Below are positions 31,944-38,405 of a stretch of DNA of 38,476 bases, piece after piece. Numbering within the stretch: position 1 is the first letter of the stretch; each line of letters begins with the position of its first letter. A program made the translations under genes and the position numbers. The notes under the pieces are model-generated. The model was not told the DNA's origin, searched no databases, and worked only from the letters and a program-made list of their open reading frames with translations. The stretch is taken from NCBI GenBank assembly GCA_050729835.1, contig JBOHLS010000023.1, forward strand, positions 1 through 38,476, written 5' to 3'. This DNA comes from REEB95 sp050729835. Lineage in GTDB: Bacteria; Pseudomonadota; Alphaproteobacteria; ATCC43930; CGMCC-115725.

Positions 31944-33182
31944 ATGAGCGACGGCGGCACGAAACCGGGCATGATTTCGGTCGACGAGGCCAAGCGCCGC
32001 CTCTTGGCGCTGACCGAGCCGCTGGGCGCCGAGCAGGTGGCGGTGAGCGAGGCGGCCGGCCGCGTGCTCGCCGAGGACGTCGCCGCGCGGCGGACGCAGC
32101 CGCCCTTCCCGGCCTCGGCGATGGACGGCTATGCGGCGCACAGCGCCGACCTCAAGACGGTACCGGCGAAACTCAAAGTGGTCGGCAACGTGCCGGCCGG
32201 CCAGGTCTATGGCAAGGCGCTCAAGCCCGGCGAAGCGGTCCGCATCTTCACCGGCGCGCCGGTGCCGGACGGCGCCGACTGCATCGTGATTCAGGAAGAC
32301 ACGCAACGCGACGGTGATGCCGTCATAGTGAAAGAAGCGCCGGTTCTCGGCCGCTATATCCGGCCGGCCGGGCTCGACTTCCGCACCGGCGACGCCCTCC
32401 TCAAGGCTGGCAGGCGGCTGAGCGCGCGCGACGTGGGCTTGGCGGCGGCGATGAACCGGCCGTGGCTCTTGGTCCGCCGTCAGCCGCGCGTCGCCATTCT
32501 GCCTACAGGAGACGAGATTGCTCTTCCCGGCGATCCGCTCGGCCCCAACCAGATCGTCAGCTCGAACGGCATCGCCCTCGCCGCCTTCGTCGCCGGCGAA
32601 GGCGGCGTGCCGGTGCAGCTACCGATCGCGCCCGACAAGGCCGACGCCTTGCGCGTCATCGCCAAGGGAGCCGCCGGCGCCGACTTGTTGCTGACCACCG
32701 GCGGCGCCTCGGTCGGCGAGCACGATCTGGTACGCAGCGCCTTGGAATCCTCCGGCCTGAGCCTCGATTTTTGGACCGTGGCGATGCGCCCGGGCAAGCC
32801 ATTGATGGTCGGCAAGTACCGCGCCACGCCGATGATCGGCCTGCCGGGCAACCCTGTCTCGGCGCTGGTCTGCGCGCTGCTTTTCGTCCGGCCGGCGCTC
32901 GCCAGGCTGCAAGGCCGAACCGATGCCGACGCGGCCAACCCCCGGGCGCGGCTGGCGAAGGACCTGCCGGCCAACGACCGGCGGCAGGATTATCTGCGCG
33001 CGACCCTGGCGCGCGGCCAGGGCGGCGCGCTCGAAGCGACGCCCTTCGACAAGCAGGATTCGTCGATGCTGTCGCTGCTGGCGCAGGCCGACTGCCTGGT
33101 GGTGCGGCCGCCGAACGCGCCAGCCGCGAAAAAGGGCGAATGGACCGAGATTGTGCCGCTCGACGCCAATGTCGCGGTCTAA
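31944..33182 (+). CDS. moeA: Molybdopterin molybdenumtransferase MoeA
   Basis: MoeA (412 aa) inserts molybdate into adenylylated molybdopterin. ATG 31944 gives MSDGGTKPGMISVDEAKRRLLALTEPLGAEQV, the usual start; the in-frame ATG at 31839 would add 35 residues encoded by the palindromic repeat and is rejected. Motifs: PPFPASAMDGYAAHSADL, GEAVRIFTGAPVPDGADCIVIQED, PRVAILPTGDEIALPGDPLGPNQIVSSNG, LLLTTGGASVGEHD, FWTVAMRPGKPLMVGK and MIGLPGNPVSALV. Closest neighbour upstream is moaC. Confidence 0.95.
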   Translation: MSDGGTKPGMISVDEAKRRLLALTEPLGAEQVAVSEAAGRVLAEDVAARRTQPPFPASAMDGYAAHSADLKTVPAKLKVVGNVPAGQVYGKALKPGEAVRIFTGAPVPDGADCIVIQEDTQRDGDAVIVKEAPVLGRYIRPAGLDFRTGDALLKAGRRLSARDVGLAAAMNRPWLLVRRQPRVAILPTGDEIALPGDPLGPNQIVSSNGIALAAFVAGEGGVPVQLPIAPDKADALRVIAKGAAGADLLLTTGGASVGEHDLVRSALESSGLSLDFWTVAMRPGKPLMVGKYRATPMIGLPGNPVSALVCALLFVRPALARLQGRTDADAANPRARLAKDLPANDRRQDYLRATLARGQGGALEATPFDKQDSSMLSLLAQADCLVVRPPNAPAAKKGEWTEIVPLDANVAV

Positions 33183-33235
33183 GTCGGCCCAGCAGCTTTA
33201 ACACCGCACTAACCGGATTTCGCCAAGCTATCGCC

Positions 33236-33694
33236 ATGTTGGAGATCCACGCGCCCAGCCTGGGCATCCGTGACGCCCGGCTGGCGCGGCTGCACGGCGA
33301 TTGGGATGCGCGCCGCCGCGGCCGCGAATTCCCGTCGCGCGCCGACTTCACGCCGCACGATTTCAAGTATCTCATCGGCAATGTGTCGCTGCTCGACGTG
33401 ACCTACGAGCCGCTGCGCTTCCGCTATCGCCTCCACTCCACCCACCTGGCGCAGCGTATCGGCGTCGAGCTCACCGGCAAATGGGTCGACGAAATTCCCA
33501 ATGCGAGTCACGCCGAAGGCGCGAACGGCCATTTCACCGAGGTGATCCGGCGCCGCACGCCGATCGTCTATCGTCGCGTGCAGGAATTCGTCACCGACAA
33601 TCTGCCGTATAATTGCGAAATCCTGGCCCTGCCATTGGCGCGCGACGGCCACACCATCGACATGCTGATGAGCGCCTTCGTCTGGGGCCAATAG
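33236..33694 (+). CDS. PAS-domain-like (PAS_5) protein
   Basis: This 152-aa protein starts at ATG 33236 (MLEIHAPSLGIRDARLARLHGDWDARRRGREFPSRADFTPHDFKYLIGNVSLLDVTYEPLRFRYRLHSTHLAQRIGVELTGKWVDEIPN). The PDFKYLIGN-x-SLLDV....RFRYRL.GT pattern is that of small PAS_5-type proteins common in Rhodospirillales and Rhizobiales, a single PAS fold without an output domain. Ligand and partner are unknown. It is convergent with the hypothetical at 33699 (4 bp apart). Confidence 0.75.
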   Translation: MLEIHAPSLGIRDARLARLHGDWDARRRGREFPSRADFTPHDFKYLIGNVSLLDVTYEPLRFRYRLHSTHLAQRIGVELTGKWVDEIPNASHAEGANGHFTEVIRRRTPIVYRRVQEFVTDNLPYNCEILALPLARDGHTIDMLMSAFVWGQ

Positions 33695-33698
33695 CGCG

Positions 33699-34226
33699 TC
33701 AGCGCACGAGCAGGCGGAAGGAATTGCGGAACTTGAGCGCGTCGGCGTCGGTTTCGTGCGCGCCCGAACTGGCCGAGGCCACGATGTAGAGGCGGTTCTC
33801 GATTAGCAGGACATCGACGAGGCGATGGAAGTCGTGATCGGCGTCGAAGATGGCTTCGGCCGCCGGATGGCCGCCGATGCTGATCGGACGTTGCGTGCGG
33901 AGGCGGGTCTGGCTGCTGGTCGCGTAGCCCGCGAGCAGCTTGGCATAGAGCTCGGGCGTCGGCGGCGGCATGACGTAGCCTTCATAGAAGACCGAAGCGA
34001 CCTGGTAGGTTTCGTGCGCGCTGATGTCGAGGTGCCAGCTGTGCTGCACCGCGCCGTGCGCGTTCGGCACCGGATCGGTCGAAAACTTGGGCTTGCCGGG
34101 AAACTGGATGGCGAAGCCGTCGGCGGTCGAACGCACCTCATGCCAGGACTTTGCCGGTGCGGCCACCGCGCCCCAGGCCGGTAGCGCCAGCACGGCGGCG
34201 AAGGCCAAAATGGCGAGACGGCGCAT
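33699..34226 (-). CDS. Secreted hypothetical protein
   Basis: This 175-aa protein starts at ATG 34226 with agaggg upstream. MRRLAILAFAAVLALPAWGAVAAPAKSW is a signal peptide. The mature part (WHEVRSTADGFAIQFPGKPKFSTDPVPNAHGAVQHSWHLDISAHETYQVASVFYEGYV...) matches the layout of small periplasmic or lipoprotein-like domains with an F.I.FPGKP motif; the end (DADALKFRNSFRLL) matches the F..SF typical close of such domains. Function unknown. Its 5' region was shared with lexA before the IS element inserted. Confidence 0.72.
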   Translation of the reverse strand: MRRLAILAFAAVLALPAWGAVAAPAKSWHEVRSTADGFAIQFPGKPKFSTDPVPNAHGAVQHSWHLDISAHETYQVASVFYEGYVMPPPTPELYAKLLAGYATSSQTRLRTQRPISIGGHPAAEAIFDADHDFHRLVDVLLIENRLYIVASASSGAHETDADALKFRNSFRLLVR

Positions 34227-34296
34227 GCGATCCCTCTGCGGTTTGGCGGGAAATCTAGCACGCTGCGCCGACATTGATTCCGCTTCCGACTCGTCG

Positions 34297-34304
34297 ATTT
34301 ATCC
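34297..34304. repeat. Target-site duplication, left copy
   Basis: ATTTATCC directly abuts the left inverted repeat and is identical to 36384-36391. Confidence 0.9.
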
Positions 34305-34375
34305 GGGATTTATATACTTGTCTCCCTTTGGCTGCTTTTGGGGTTGTGGGCACTCTCCGATGGAGGAATGGCCAG

Positions 34376-35239
34376 TTATCTGACCTTCGGACCCCAAAGG
34401 TTTGAGAGCGGCGCTTTCACGCCGACAAAAATAGAGCCTGGTGGACAATACGGCAGAACAATTGGTTTGCCGGTCTTGTCGTGGCCCATGTTAGGGGGTC
34501 TAGCATCGGCACTCCCTACCCCCACAATCTTAGCGTCCGCAAGTGCTGTTAAAAGCTCTTGGTCACCATCGCGGCCGGCACCGCAGTACATCACTCCTGT
34601 CTGCGACGGAATATCATCCAAGAATACAACTGGCGCCCCTGTGTTTGATGTCTCGTCGCCAAGCATTGATATGAAAAACGCCAATGATATTCCATATAGG
34701 CGCGCTTCTGCGTCCCGGGCGATATACACCGTGAGTACTGGAATCGGTTTGCCGATCATCGCGGCGCGAACTTGGTCATACTGGTCATTCGTGATTTCTC
34801 GTGCCCGTAACTGTTTTTTTAATTCAGCGGTCTCTTTTTCAAGCACGGCGGCGCGCTCGATGGCTTTGCCAAGCGTGGCTTCTGATCTACGCTGTAATTC
34901 GCGCTGTCGGCTCACGCCCAATCCACTAAAAAAGACTTCTGCTGAAACACCGAGCGCGACCAATGAATCTGCGATCACCGCTCCCCATGTTCCCGTTGGT
35001 GAATCCCAAGCTATGGGGGTGAGCGTTTGGTGGATGGCGAATACGACTTCAGCAACGAGACCAGCGACTACAGCCACAGCACCAAGTAATGCGGCGCGTT
35101 CACACGATTCGATTGATACCGTTAATTCATTGTCGGCAGCATTTCTGACGCCTTTTGTAAGGCGTAGTTCTGGAAAAAAACCCGCATGGTGGCCTGTAGT
35201 GGTCGGACTGTTAGGCGGACTACTCATATCGGCCGCCAT
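34376..35239 (-). CDS. IS passenger: two-TM coiled-coil membrane protein of unknown function
   Basis: This 287-aa protein is taken from ATG 35239 (aaagaga upstream; ATG 35227 is an alternative). Two membrane segments (about 50-70 and 85-106) with a short external loop are followed by a coiled-coil (about 110-147, RQRELQRRSEATLGKAIERAAVLEKETAELKKQLRARE). A soluble C-terminal domain (about 165-287) contains RAAMIGKPIPVLTVYIARDAEARLYGISLAFFISMLGD, a hydrophobic strand VMYCGAGRDGDQELLTALADAKI and CPPGSIFVGVKAP. I do not recognise a named family; the layout resembles unnamed bacterial sensors with two TMs and a Rossmann-like tail. It lies within the IS inverted repeats, so it moves with the element. 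GC is lower than in the flanking chromosome. Confidence 0.75.
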   Translation of the reverse strand: MAADMSSPPNSPTTTGHHAGFFPELRLTKGVRNAADNELTVSIESCERAALLGAVAVVAGLVAEVVFAIHQTLTPIAWDSPTGTWGAVIADSLVALGVSAEVFFSGLGVSRQRELQRRSEATLGKAIERAAVLEKETAELKKQLRAREITNDQYDQVRAAMIGKPIPVLTVYIARDAEARLYGISLAFFISMLGDETSNTGAPVVFLDDIPSQTGVMYCGAGRDGDQELLTALADAKIVGVGSADARPPNMGHDKTGKPIVLPYCPPGSIFVGVKAPLSNLWGPKVR

Positions 35240-35273
35240 AATTCTCTTTGGATATATACAGTGAAATCGAAAG

Positions 35274-35417
35274 CTATTTCGCAAACATCAATTCGCGCTC
35301 TTTCTTTTTCGCGCGTCGCTTGCGCTTCTTCGCGGCGATACTCTTTGGCTTCGGCCTATATCGCAAGACCGTATCAGCGATCTTGTCGAGGATTTCCGGC
35401 GGTCGTGGTTTGCTCAT
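35274..35417 (-). CDS. Small basic protein downstream of IS1595 transposase
   Basis: This 47-aa protein overlaps the transposase stop by 4 bp (ATGA) and reads MSKPRPPEILDKIADTVLRYRPKPKSIAAKKRKRRAKKKERELMFAK. It has a short acidic-helical N-part and a strongly basic Lys/Arg-rich C-part, suggesting nucleic-acid binding. Similar small ORFs with a D.IADTVL.YRPK pattern occur after IS1595-group transposases, as far as I recall. A role as transposition accessory is inference. Its stop is 35 bp before the passenger ATG. Confidence 0.65.
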   Translation of the reverse strand: MSKPRPPEILDKIADTVLRYRPKPKSIAAKKRKRRAKKKERELMFAK

Positions 35418-36316
35418 TGGATCAGCGCCTTATAGGTGAGTCGCTTTCCAGCGACGTTCACGACGAAGCTCTCCAGCCGATCCAGAGTATGGCGCTGGCA
35501 GTTGCCTTCGTTAAGCCGGAACGCGAATTCGTCAACGTAGCGGTGCAGATGCTGTTCGCTCACGTGATGATAAACGCCATGAAGACCGCGCTTCATCACC
35601 GCCCAAACGCTTTCGATGCTGTTTGTCGAGACGCCATTGTGAGCGTACTGGCCCTTGCTGTGATTGACCATCTGGTGTTCATAGTCATTTCCGAGCAAAG
35701 CGTAACTGCCGTATTCATCAGTGTGCAGTGTCGCGCCCATCTCGACGGTGTTATGGATGACGGCGCTAAGTGTGTGCATTCCGGTATCCGGCACAGGCAT
35801 CGCAACGACCTTGCCGTTCTTTTCGCGCATGCCGACAACGGCGGTTTTGGTCCTGACGCCCTTCCGCTTGATGGCGTGGCGGTTGCTGTCTTTGCCGCCG
35901 ACATACATCTCGTCCACTTCTACAATGCCACGCAGCACGTCCAGCTTGTCGCCGCAAGCCTCACGCAACCGTTGCAGCACGAACCACGCGCTCTTTTGGG
36001 TAATGCCGATCTCCTTGGCGAGTTGCATGGACGAGATGCCCTTGCGCGCCGTGACGAGCAGGTACATCGCGTAAATCCACTTGTGGAGCGGAACGTGCGA
36101 CCGCTCGAAAATCGTTCCGGTGCGGACGGTAAAATCCTCGGCGCATTGGTTGCAGCGGTAATAGCCGCCCTTGCGGGTCGTGATGCGGTCGCCCGTGCCG
36201 CAAACTGGGCAGCGCACACCGTTTGGCCAAAGCCGCCCTTCCAGGTAGACGCGCGCCGTTTCCTGGTCGGGAAACATGGCGAACAACTCAAAGGTGGAAA
36301 TGGTGGACTTGCTCAT
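35414..36316 (-). CDS. IS1595-family (ISXO2-like) transposase
   Basis: This 300-aa DDE-type transposase has an N-terminal zinc ribbon, CPVC...CNQC (C36, C39, C55, C58), then a helix-turn-helix (GISSMQLAKEIGITQKSAWFVLQRLR, 93-118), and the ISXO2-like catalytic domain: D135 in VEVDEMYVGGK, D200 in LHTDEYGSY, and the N/E box near HNGVSTNSIESVWAVMKRG (N232, E235). Its length is normal for the family. All key residues are present, so it is likely active. MSKSTISTFELFAMFPDQETARVYLEGRLW is the conserved start. It overlaps the small basic ORF downstream. Confidence 0.95.
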   Translation of the reverse strand: MSKSTISTFELFAMFPDQETARVYLEGRLWPNGVRCPVCGTGDRITTRKGGYYRCNQCAEDFTVRTGTIFERSHVPLHKWIYAMYLLVTARKGISSMQLAKEIGITQKSAWFVLQRLREACGDKLDVLRGIVEVDEMYVGGKDSNRHAIKRKGVRTKTAVVGMREKNGKVVAMPVPDTGMHTLSAVIHNTVEMGATLHTDEYGSYALLGNDYEHQMVNHSKGQYAHNGVSTNSIESVWAVMKRGLHGVYHHVSEQHLHRYVDEFAFRLNEGNCQRHTLDRLESFVVNVAGKRLTYKALIQ

Positions 36317-36383
36317 GGCTCAGGTCTCGCTTTCTGGCCAAAATATGCCAGAAACAGGCGAGGGAGTCAAGTATATAAGTCCC

Positions 36384-36391
36384 ATTTATCC
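36384..36391. repeat. Target-site duplication, right copy
   Basis: ATTTATCC directly abuts the right inverted repeat and overlaps the DnaA-box-like palindrome upstream of lexA. Confidence 0.9.
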
Positions 36392-36406
36392 ACTGCCTGT
36401 GGATAA
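36386..36406. promoter_or_regulatory. Palindromic pair of DnaA-box-like sites upstream of lexA
   Basis: TTATCCAC and GTGGATAA are perfect inverted repeats separated by TGCCT. The right arm with its preceding T is TGTGGATAA, the exact complement of the consensus DnaA box TTATCCACA; the left is TTATCCACT (8 of 9). The pair sits directly upstream of the lexA promoter, and the IS duplicated the left part as its target. Binding by DnaA is a family-based expectation; another dimeric regulator is possible. Confidence 0.55.
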
Positions 36407-36412
36407 ACCCGC

Positions 36413-36442
36413 TTGACAGCCGTGCAGGAACCAAACTAGAAC
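36413..36442 (+). promoter_or_regulatory. lexA promoter with SOS box
   Basis: A -35 TTGACA (36413-36418) is followed after 17 bp by a -10-like CTAGAA (36436-36441). Overlapping it is GAAC-N7-GAAC (36428-36442), the alphaproteobacterial LexA direct-repeat box. LexA would block its own promoter, the usual autoregulation. Confidence 0.75.
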
Positions 36443-36486
36443 ATCCATGGTTGTTGTTTTGTTCCGAACCGACGGGGATTCCGTCT

Positions 36487-37182
36487 ATGCTGACGCGCAA
36501 GCAACACGAGCTACTGCTCTACATCAACCGACGCCTCTCGGATTCGGGCATCTCGCCCTCGTTCGAGGAGATGAAAGAGGCGCTGAGCCTCAAGTCGAAA
36601 TCGGGCATCCACCGCCTGATCTCGGGCCTCGAGGAACGCGGCTTCATCCGCCGCCTGCCGCATCGCGCGCGTGCGCTTGAGGTCATCAAGCTGCCGGAGG
36701 AGACCGCCGCCAAGGGCCGGCCGACCAAGTTCTCACCGACGGTGATTAAGGGCGACTTCAAGACCGCGCTGCCCGGCATGGCGGTCAACGACACCGGCCA
36801 GGCGCAGGAGCTGCCGCTCTACGGCCGCATCGCCGCCGGCACGCCCATCGAAGCCTTGCGCGACAATGCCAACTCCATCAGCGTGCCCGCCGGCATGCTC
36901 GGCCTCGGCGAACATTATGCGCTCGAAGTCGCCGGCGACAGCATGGTCGAGGCCGGCATCTGCGACGGCGACACCGTGCTGATCCAGCGTTGCGACATCG
37001 CCGACAACGGCTCGATCGTGGTCGCGCTGGTCGACAACAACGAGGTGACGCTGAAGCGCCTCAGGAAGCGTGGCGAGTCCATCGCGCTCGAGCCCGCCAA
37101 CAAGGCCTACGAGACGCGCATCTTCGGCCCCGACCGCGTCAAGGTGCAGGGCAAGCTGGTGGGGTTGCTGCGGCGGTATTAG
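36487..37182 (+). CDS. lexA: LexA repressor
   Basis: LexA (231 aa) represses SOS genes and is cleaved with RecA help after DNA damage. ATG 36487 (gggga upstream) starts MLTRKQHELLLYINRRLSDSGISPSFEEMKEALSLKSKSGIHRLISGLEERGFI, the winged HTH. A long linker (about 70-108) leads to the S24 peptidase domain: cleavage site Ala117-Gly118 in RIAAGTP, catalytic Ser152 in GDSMVEAGI, Lys190 in NNEVTLKRL. All catalytic residues are present. The promoter carries its own box. It is convergent with the small membrane protein gene (7 bp gap). Confidence 0.96.
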   Translation: MLTRKQHELLLYINRRLSDSGISPSFEEMKEALSLKSKSGIHRLISGLEERGFIRRLPHRARALEVIKLPEETAAKGRPTKFSPTVIKGDFKTALPGMAVNDTGQAQELPLYGRIAAGTPIEALRDNANSISVPAGMLGLGEHYALEVAGDSMVEAGICDGDTVLIQRCDIADNGSIVVALVDNNEVTLKRLRKRGESIALEPANKAYETRIFGPDRVKVQGKLVGLLRRY

Positions 37183-37189
37183 GGGCGGC

Positions 37190-37489
37190 TCAGCCGAGCC
37201 AGCCGCGCAGGCGCGGCCAGTTGTAAGTAAGCCAAATCAGGATACCGGCGAGGTTGATCATGCCGGCATAAAGGCCGTGGCGCTCGCCTTTGGCGTTGAG
37301 TTGCCAGGCGATGATGCAGCCGAGCACGCCGAAGCCCAACGGAATGAAGCTCGGCTCGAGCCCGACGACGTAACTGATGAACGTGATGAAGCCGGTGACG
37401 TAGCCCCACATGACCAAAGTGTGGCACTCGGCCGCCGCCTTGCGCCGGGCGCGTTCGTCGTCGGCCGGCGGCGTGGTCATCGCGGTCAT
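37190..37489 (-). CDS. Small membrane protein of unknown function
   Basis: This 99-aa protein, MTAMTTPPADDERARRKAAAECHTLVMWGYVTGFITFISYVVGLEPSFIPLGFGVLGCIIAWQLNAKGERHGLYAGMINLAGILIWLTYNWPRLRGWLG, has about three hydrophobic segments (25-43, 47-64, 73-91). I do not recognise a named family. ATG 37489 overlaps the stop of a truncated upstream reading (ALTstop, ATGA), suggesting it once was the second gene of an operon whose first gene is now disrupted by the intron. ATG 37480 is an alternative start. Confidence 0.6.
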   Translation of the reverse strand: MTAMTTPPADDERARRKAAAECHTLVMWGYVTGFITFISYVVGLEPSFIPLGFGVLGCIIAWQLNAKGERHGLYAGMINLAGILIWLTYNWPRLRGWLG

Positions 37490-37574
37490 GTCAGCGCCCC
37501 TCGCCGCCCATCCTGGCGCGCCCATTCAGGTGCGGCGACCACATCCGGGCGCCGGATTGCGGTAGGGACGTCCA

Positions 37575-37973
37575 TCACTGGACGCCCCCCGCACAGATCC
37601 GTACGTGCGACTTTCCCGCATACGGCTCCCACCTCGGGTGTTTGACGGCGAAACGCTCGCTCGGCCAGGGGTGAAGGATGTGAGGTTTGGGGAGGAAGTC
37701 GTAGGCCAGCCTCTCGATCCGTACCCATGCGGTGCCATCCTTCTGGCTGCGCCGCCGAAGCGTGCGCCGCCAGAGGCGGGCGACATGGAGCCGGAAGGCC
37801 GCCAGTGCCGGGAAGTTGGTCGGCACTGCATAGTAGCCAAAGAAGCCGGTGACGACCTGCCGCAGCCACATCCCTTGCAGCGGGATGGGCTGATGCATTC
37901 GCCGCCGCAGCTCGTCCTTTACTTCCTTGAGCTTGGCCACCGCGCGATCGCGTTGGGTCTTCCGCTTGATCAT
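37575..37973 (-). pseudogene. Group II intron reverse transcriptase/maturase, C-terminal remnant
   Basis: This 132-aa remnant reads IKRKTQRDRAVAKLKEVKDELRRRMHQPIPLQGMWLRQVVTGFFGYYAVPTNFPALAAFRLHVARLWRRTLRRRSQKDGTAWVRIERLAYDFLPKPHILHPWPSERFAVKHPRWEPYAGKSHVRICAGG. This is the maturase (X) domain and end of an intron-encoded protein (usually about 400-450 aa). The reverse-transcriptase motifs including YADD are absent. As is common, the frame runs through domain V. It could not support retrohoming; help in trans to splicing is conceivable only if a full copy exists elsewhere. Confidence 0.85.
37595..37628 (-). ncRNA. Group II intron domain V
   Basis: On the minus strand GAGCCGTATGCGG-GAAA-GTCGCAC...GGATCT forms the 34-nt catalytic hairpin, with the AGC triad at the base, a GAAA tetraloop and the usual bulge. 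Length and layout match domain V exactly, so the catalytic core element survives even though much of the intron is gone. Confidence 0.8.
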
Positions 37974-38405
37974 GCTCGTTCGTCACCGGCTTCGGCTCCT
38001 CGCCTTCCCGATGCGGGCCAGAGCAACTGGCCGCTGCTGGCCGCTGCTGGCCGAACGTGGGATATCCCAGGTTCCGACGCGATCCTTTCGTGCGTGATGG
38101 GGTCTTCGACCTCGGCAGAGCGTCAGCACCTCGCGTAACGGTGCCGCACATGTTGCCTTCGGCTACACTAAAAGCCTCGGCCTCTACGATATTACTGCTT
38201 TCGCGGCTCAATAGCTCACCCCGCACGATTGCTGTGTACGCTTCGCCATGGTCGTTACCTTCCACAGCGCAACACTCATTACCAGGCCGACGCTACTCCT
38301 TACCTGGGCCGGACTTTCGCCGGCTGGATCTCGCCAGCTTCCTGGCGCACTAGCAGGCCATCGGATTCGTGTTGGTGTTGGTGATTGAGCGGTTTCGGTT
38401 GGCTC

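Larger units (their letters stand above)
34305..36383 (-). mobile_element. IS1595-family insertion sequence with a passenger gene
   Basis: A 2079-bp complete element. Terminal inverted repeats are 34305-34327 and 36361-36383, 23 bp with 21 matches, beginning GGGA(T/C)TTATATACTTG. Perfect 8-bp direct repeats ATTTATCC flank it (34297-34304 and 36384-36391), the size expected for IS1595 transposition. It carries the transposase (35414-36316), a 47-aa basic protein gene overlapping it, and a 287-aa passenger gene, all on the minus strand. GC is visibly lower than in the flanks, chiefly in the passenger part. Intact ends, TSD and transposase suggest a recent insertion. It landed 30 bp upstream of the lexA -35. 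Confidence 0.93.
37562..38350 (-). mobile_element. Internally deleted group II intron
   Basis: The 5' end (38350) begins GTGCGCCAGG, the group II GTGYG consensus. Domain-I-like sequence follows (ctggcgagatccagccggcgaaagtcc..., to about 37986). Then comes only the C-terminal part of the intron-encoded protein (37575-37973), then domain V and a short domain-VI-like hairpin (gcgtcc/ggacgt) and a 3' ccctac. Full-length introns of this type are about 1.9 kb or longer; this is 789 bp, so most of domains I-IV and the reverse-transcriptase core are missing. The exact 3' end is approximate. The tandem ggccgctgct repeat (about 38029-38050) lies in domain I. Confidence 0.75.

Noticed and set aside
38027..38051. 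Tandem ggccgctgct repeats as a possible small regulatory array
   Set aside because: Only two copies inside the intron 5' segment; too little to call.
37486..38265. A 259-codon minus-strand frame across the intron
   Set aside because: It reads domain-I RNA and the maturase region out of frame; not a protein, apart from the last 24 codons discussed as an exon tail.
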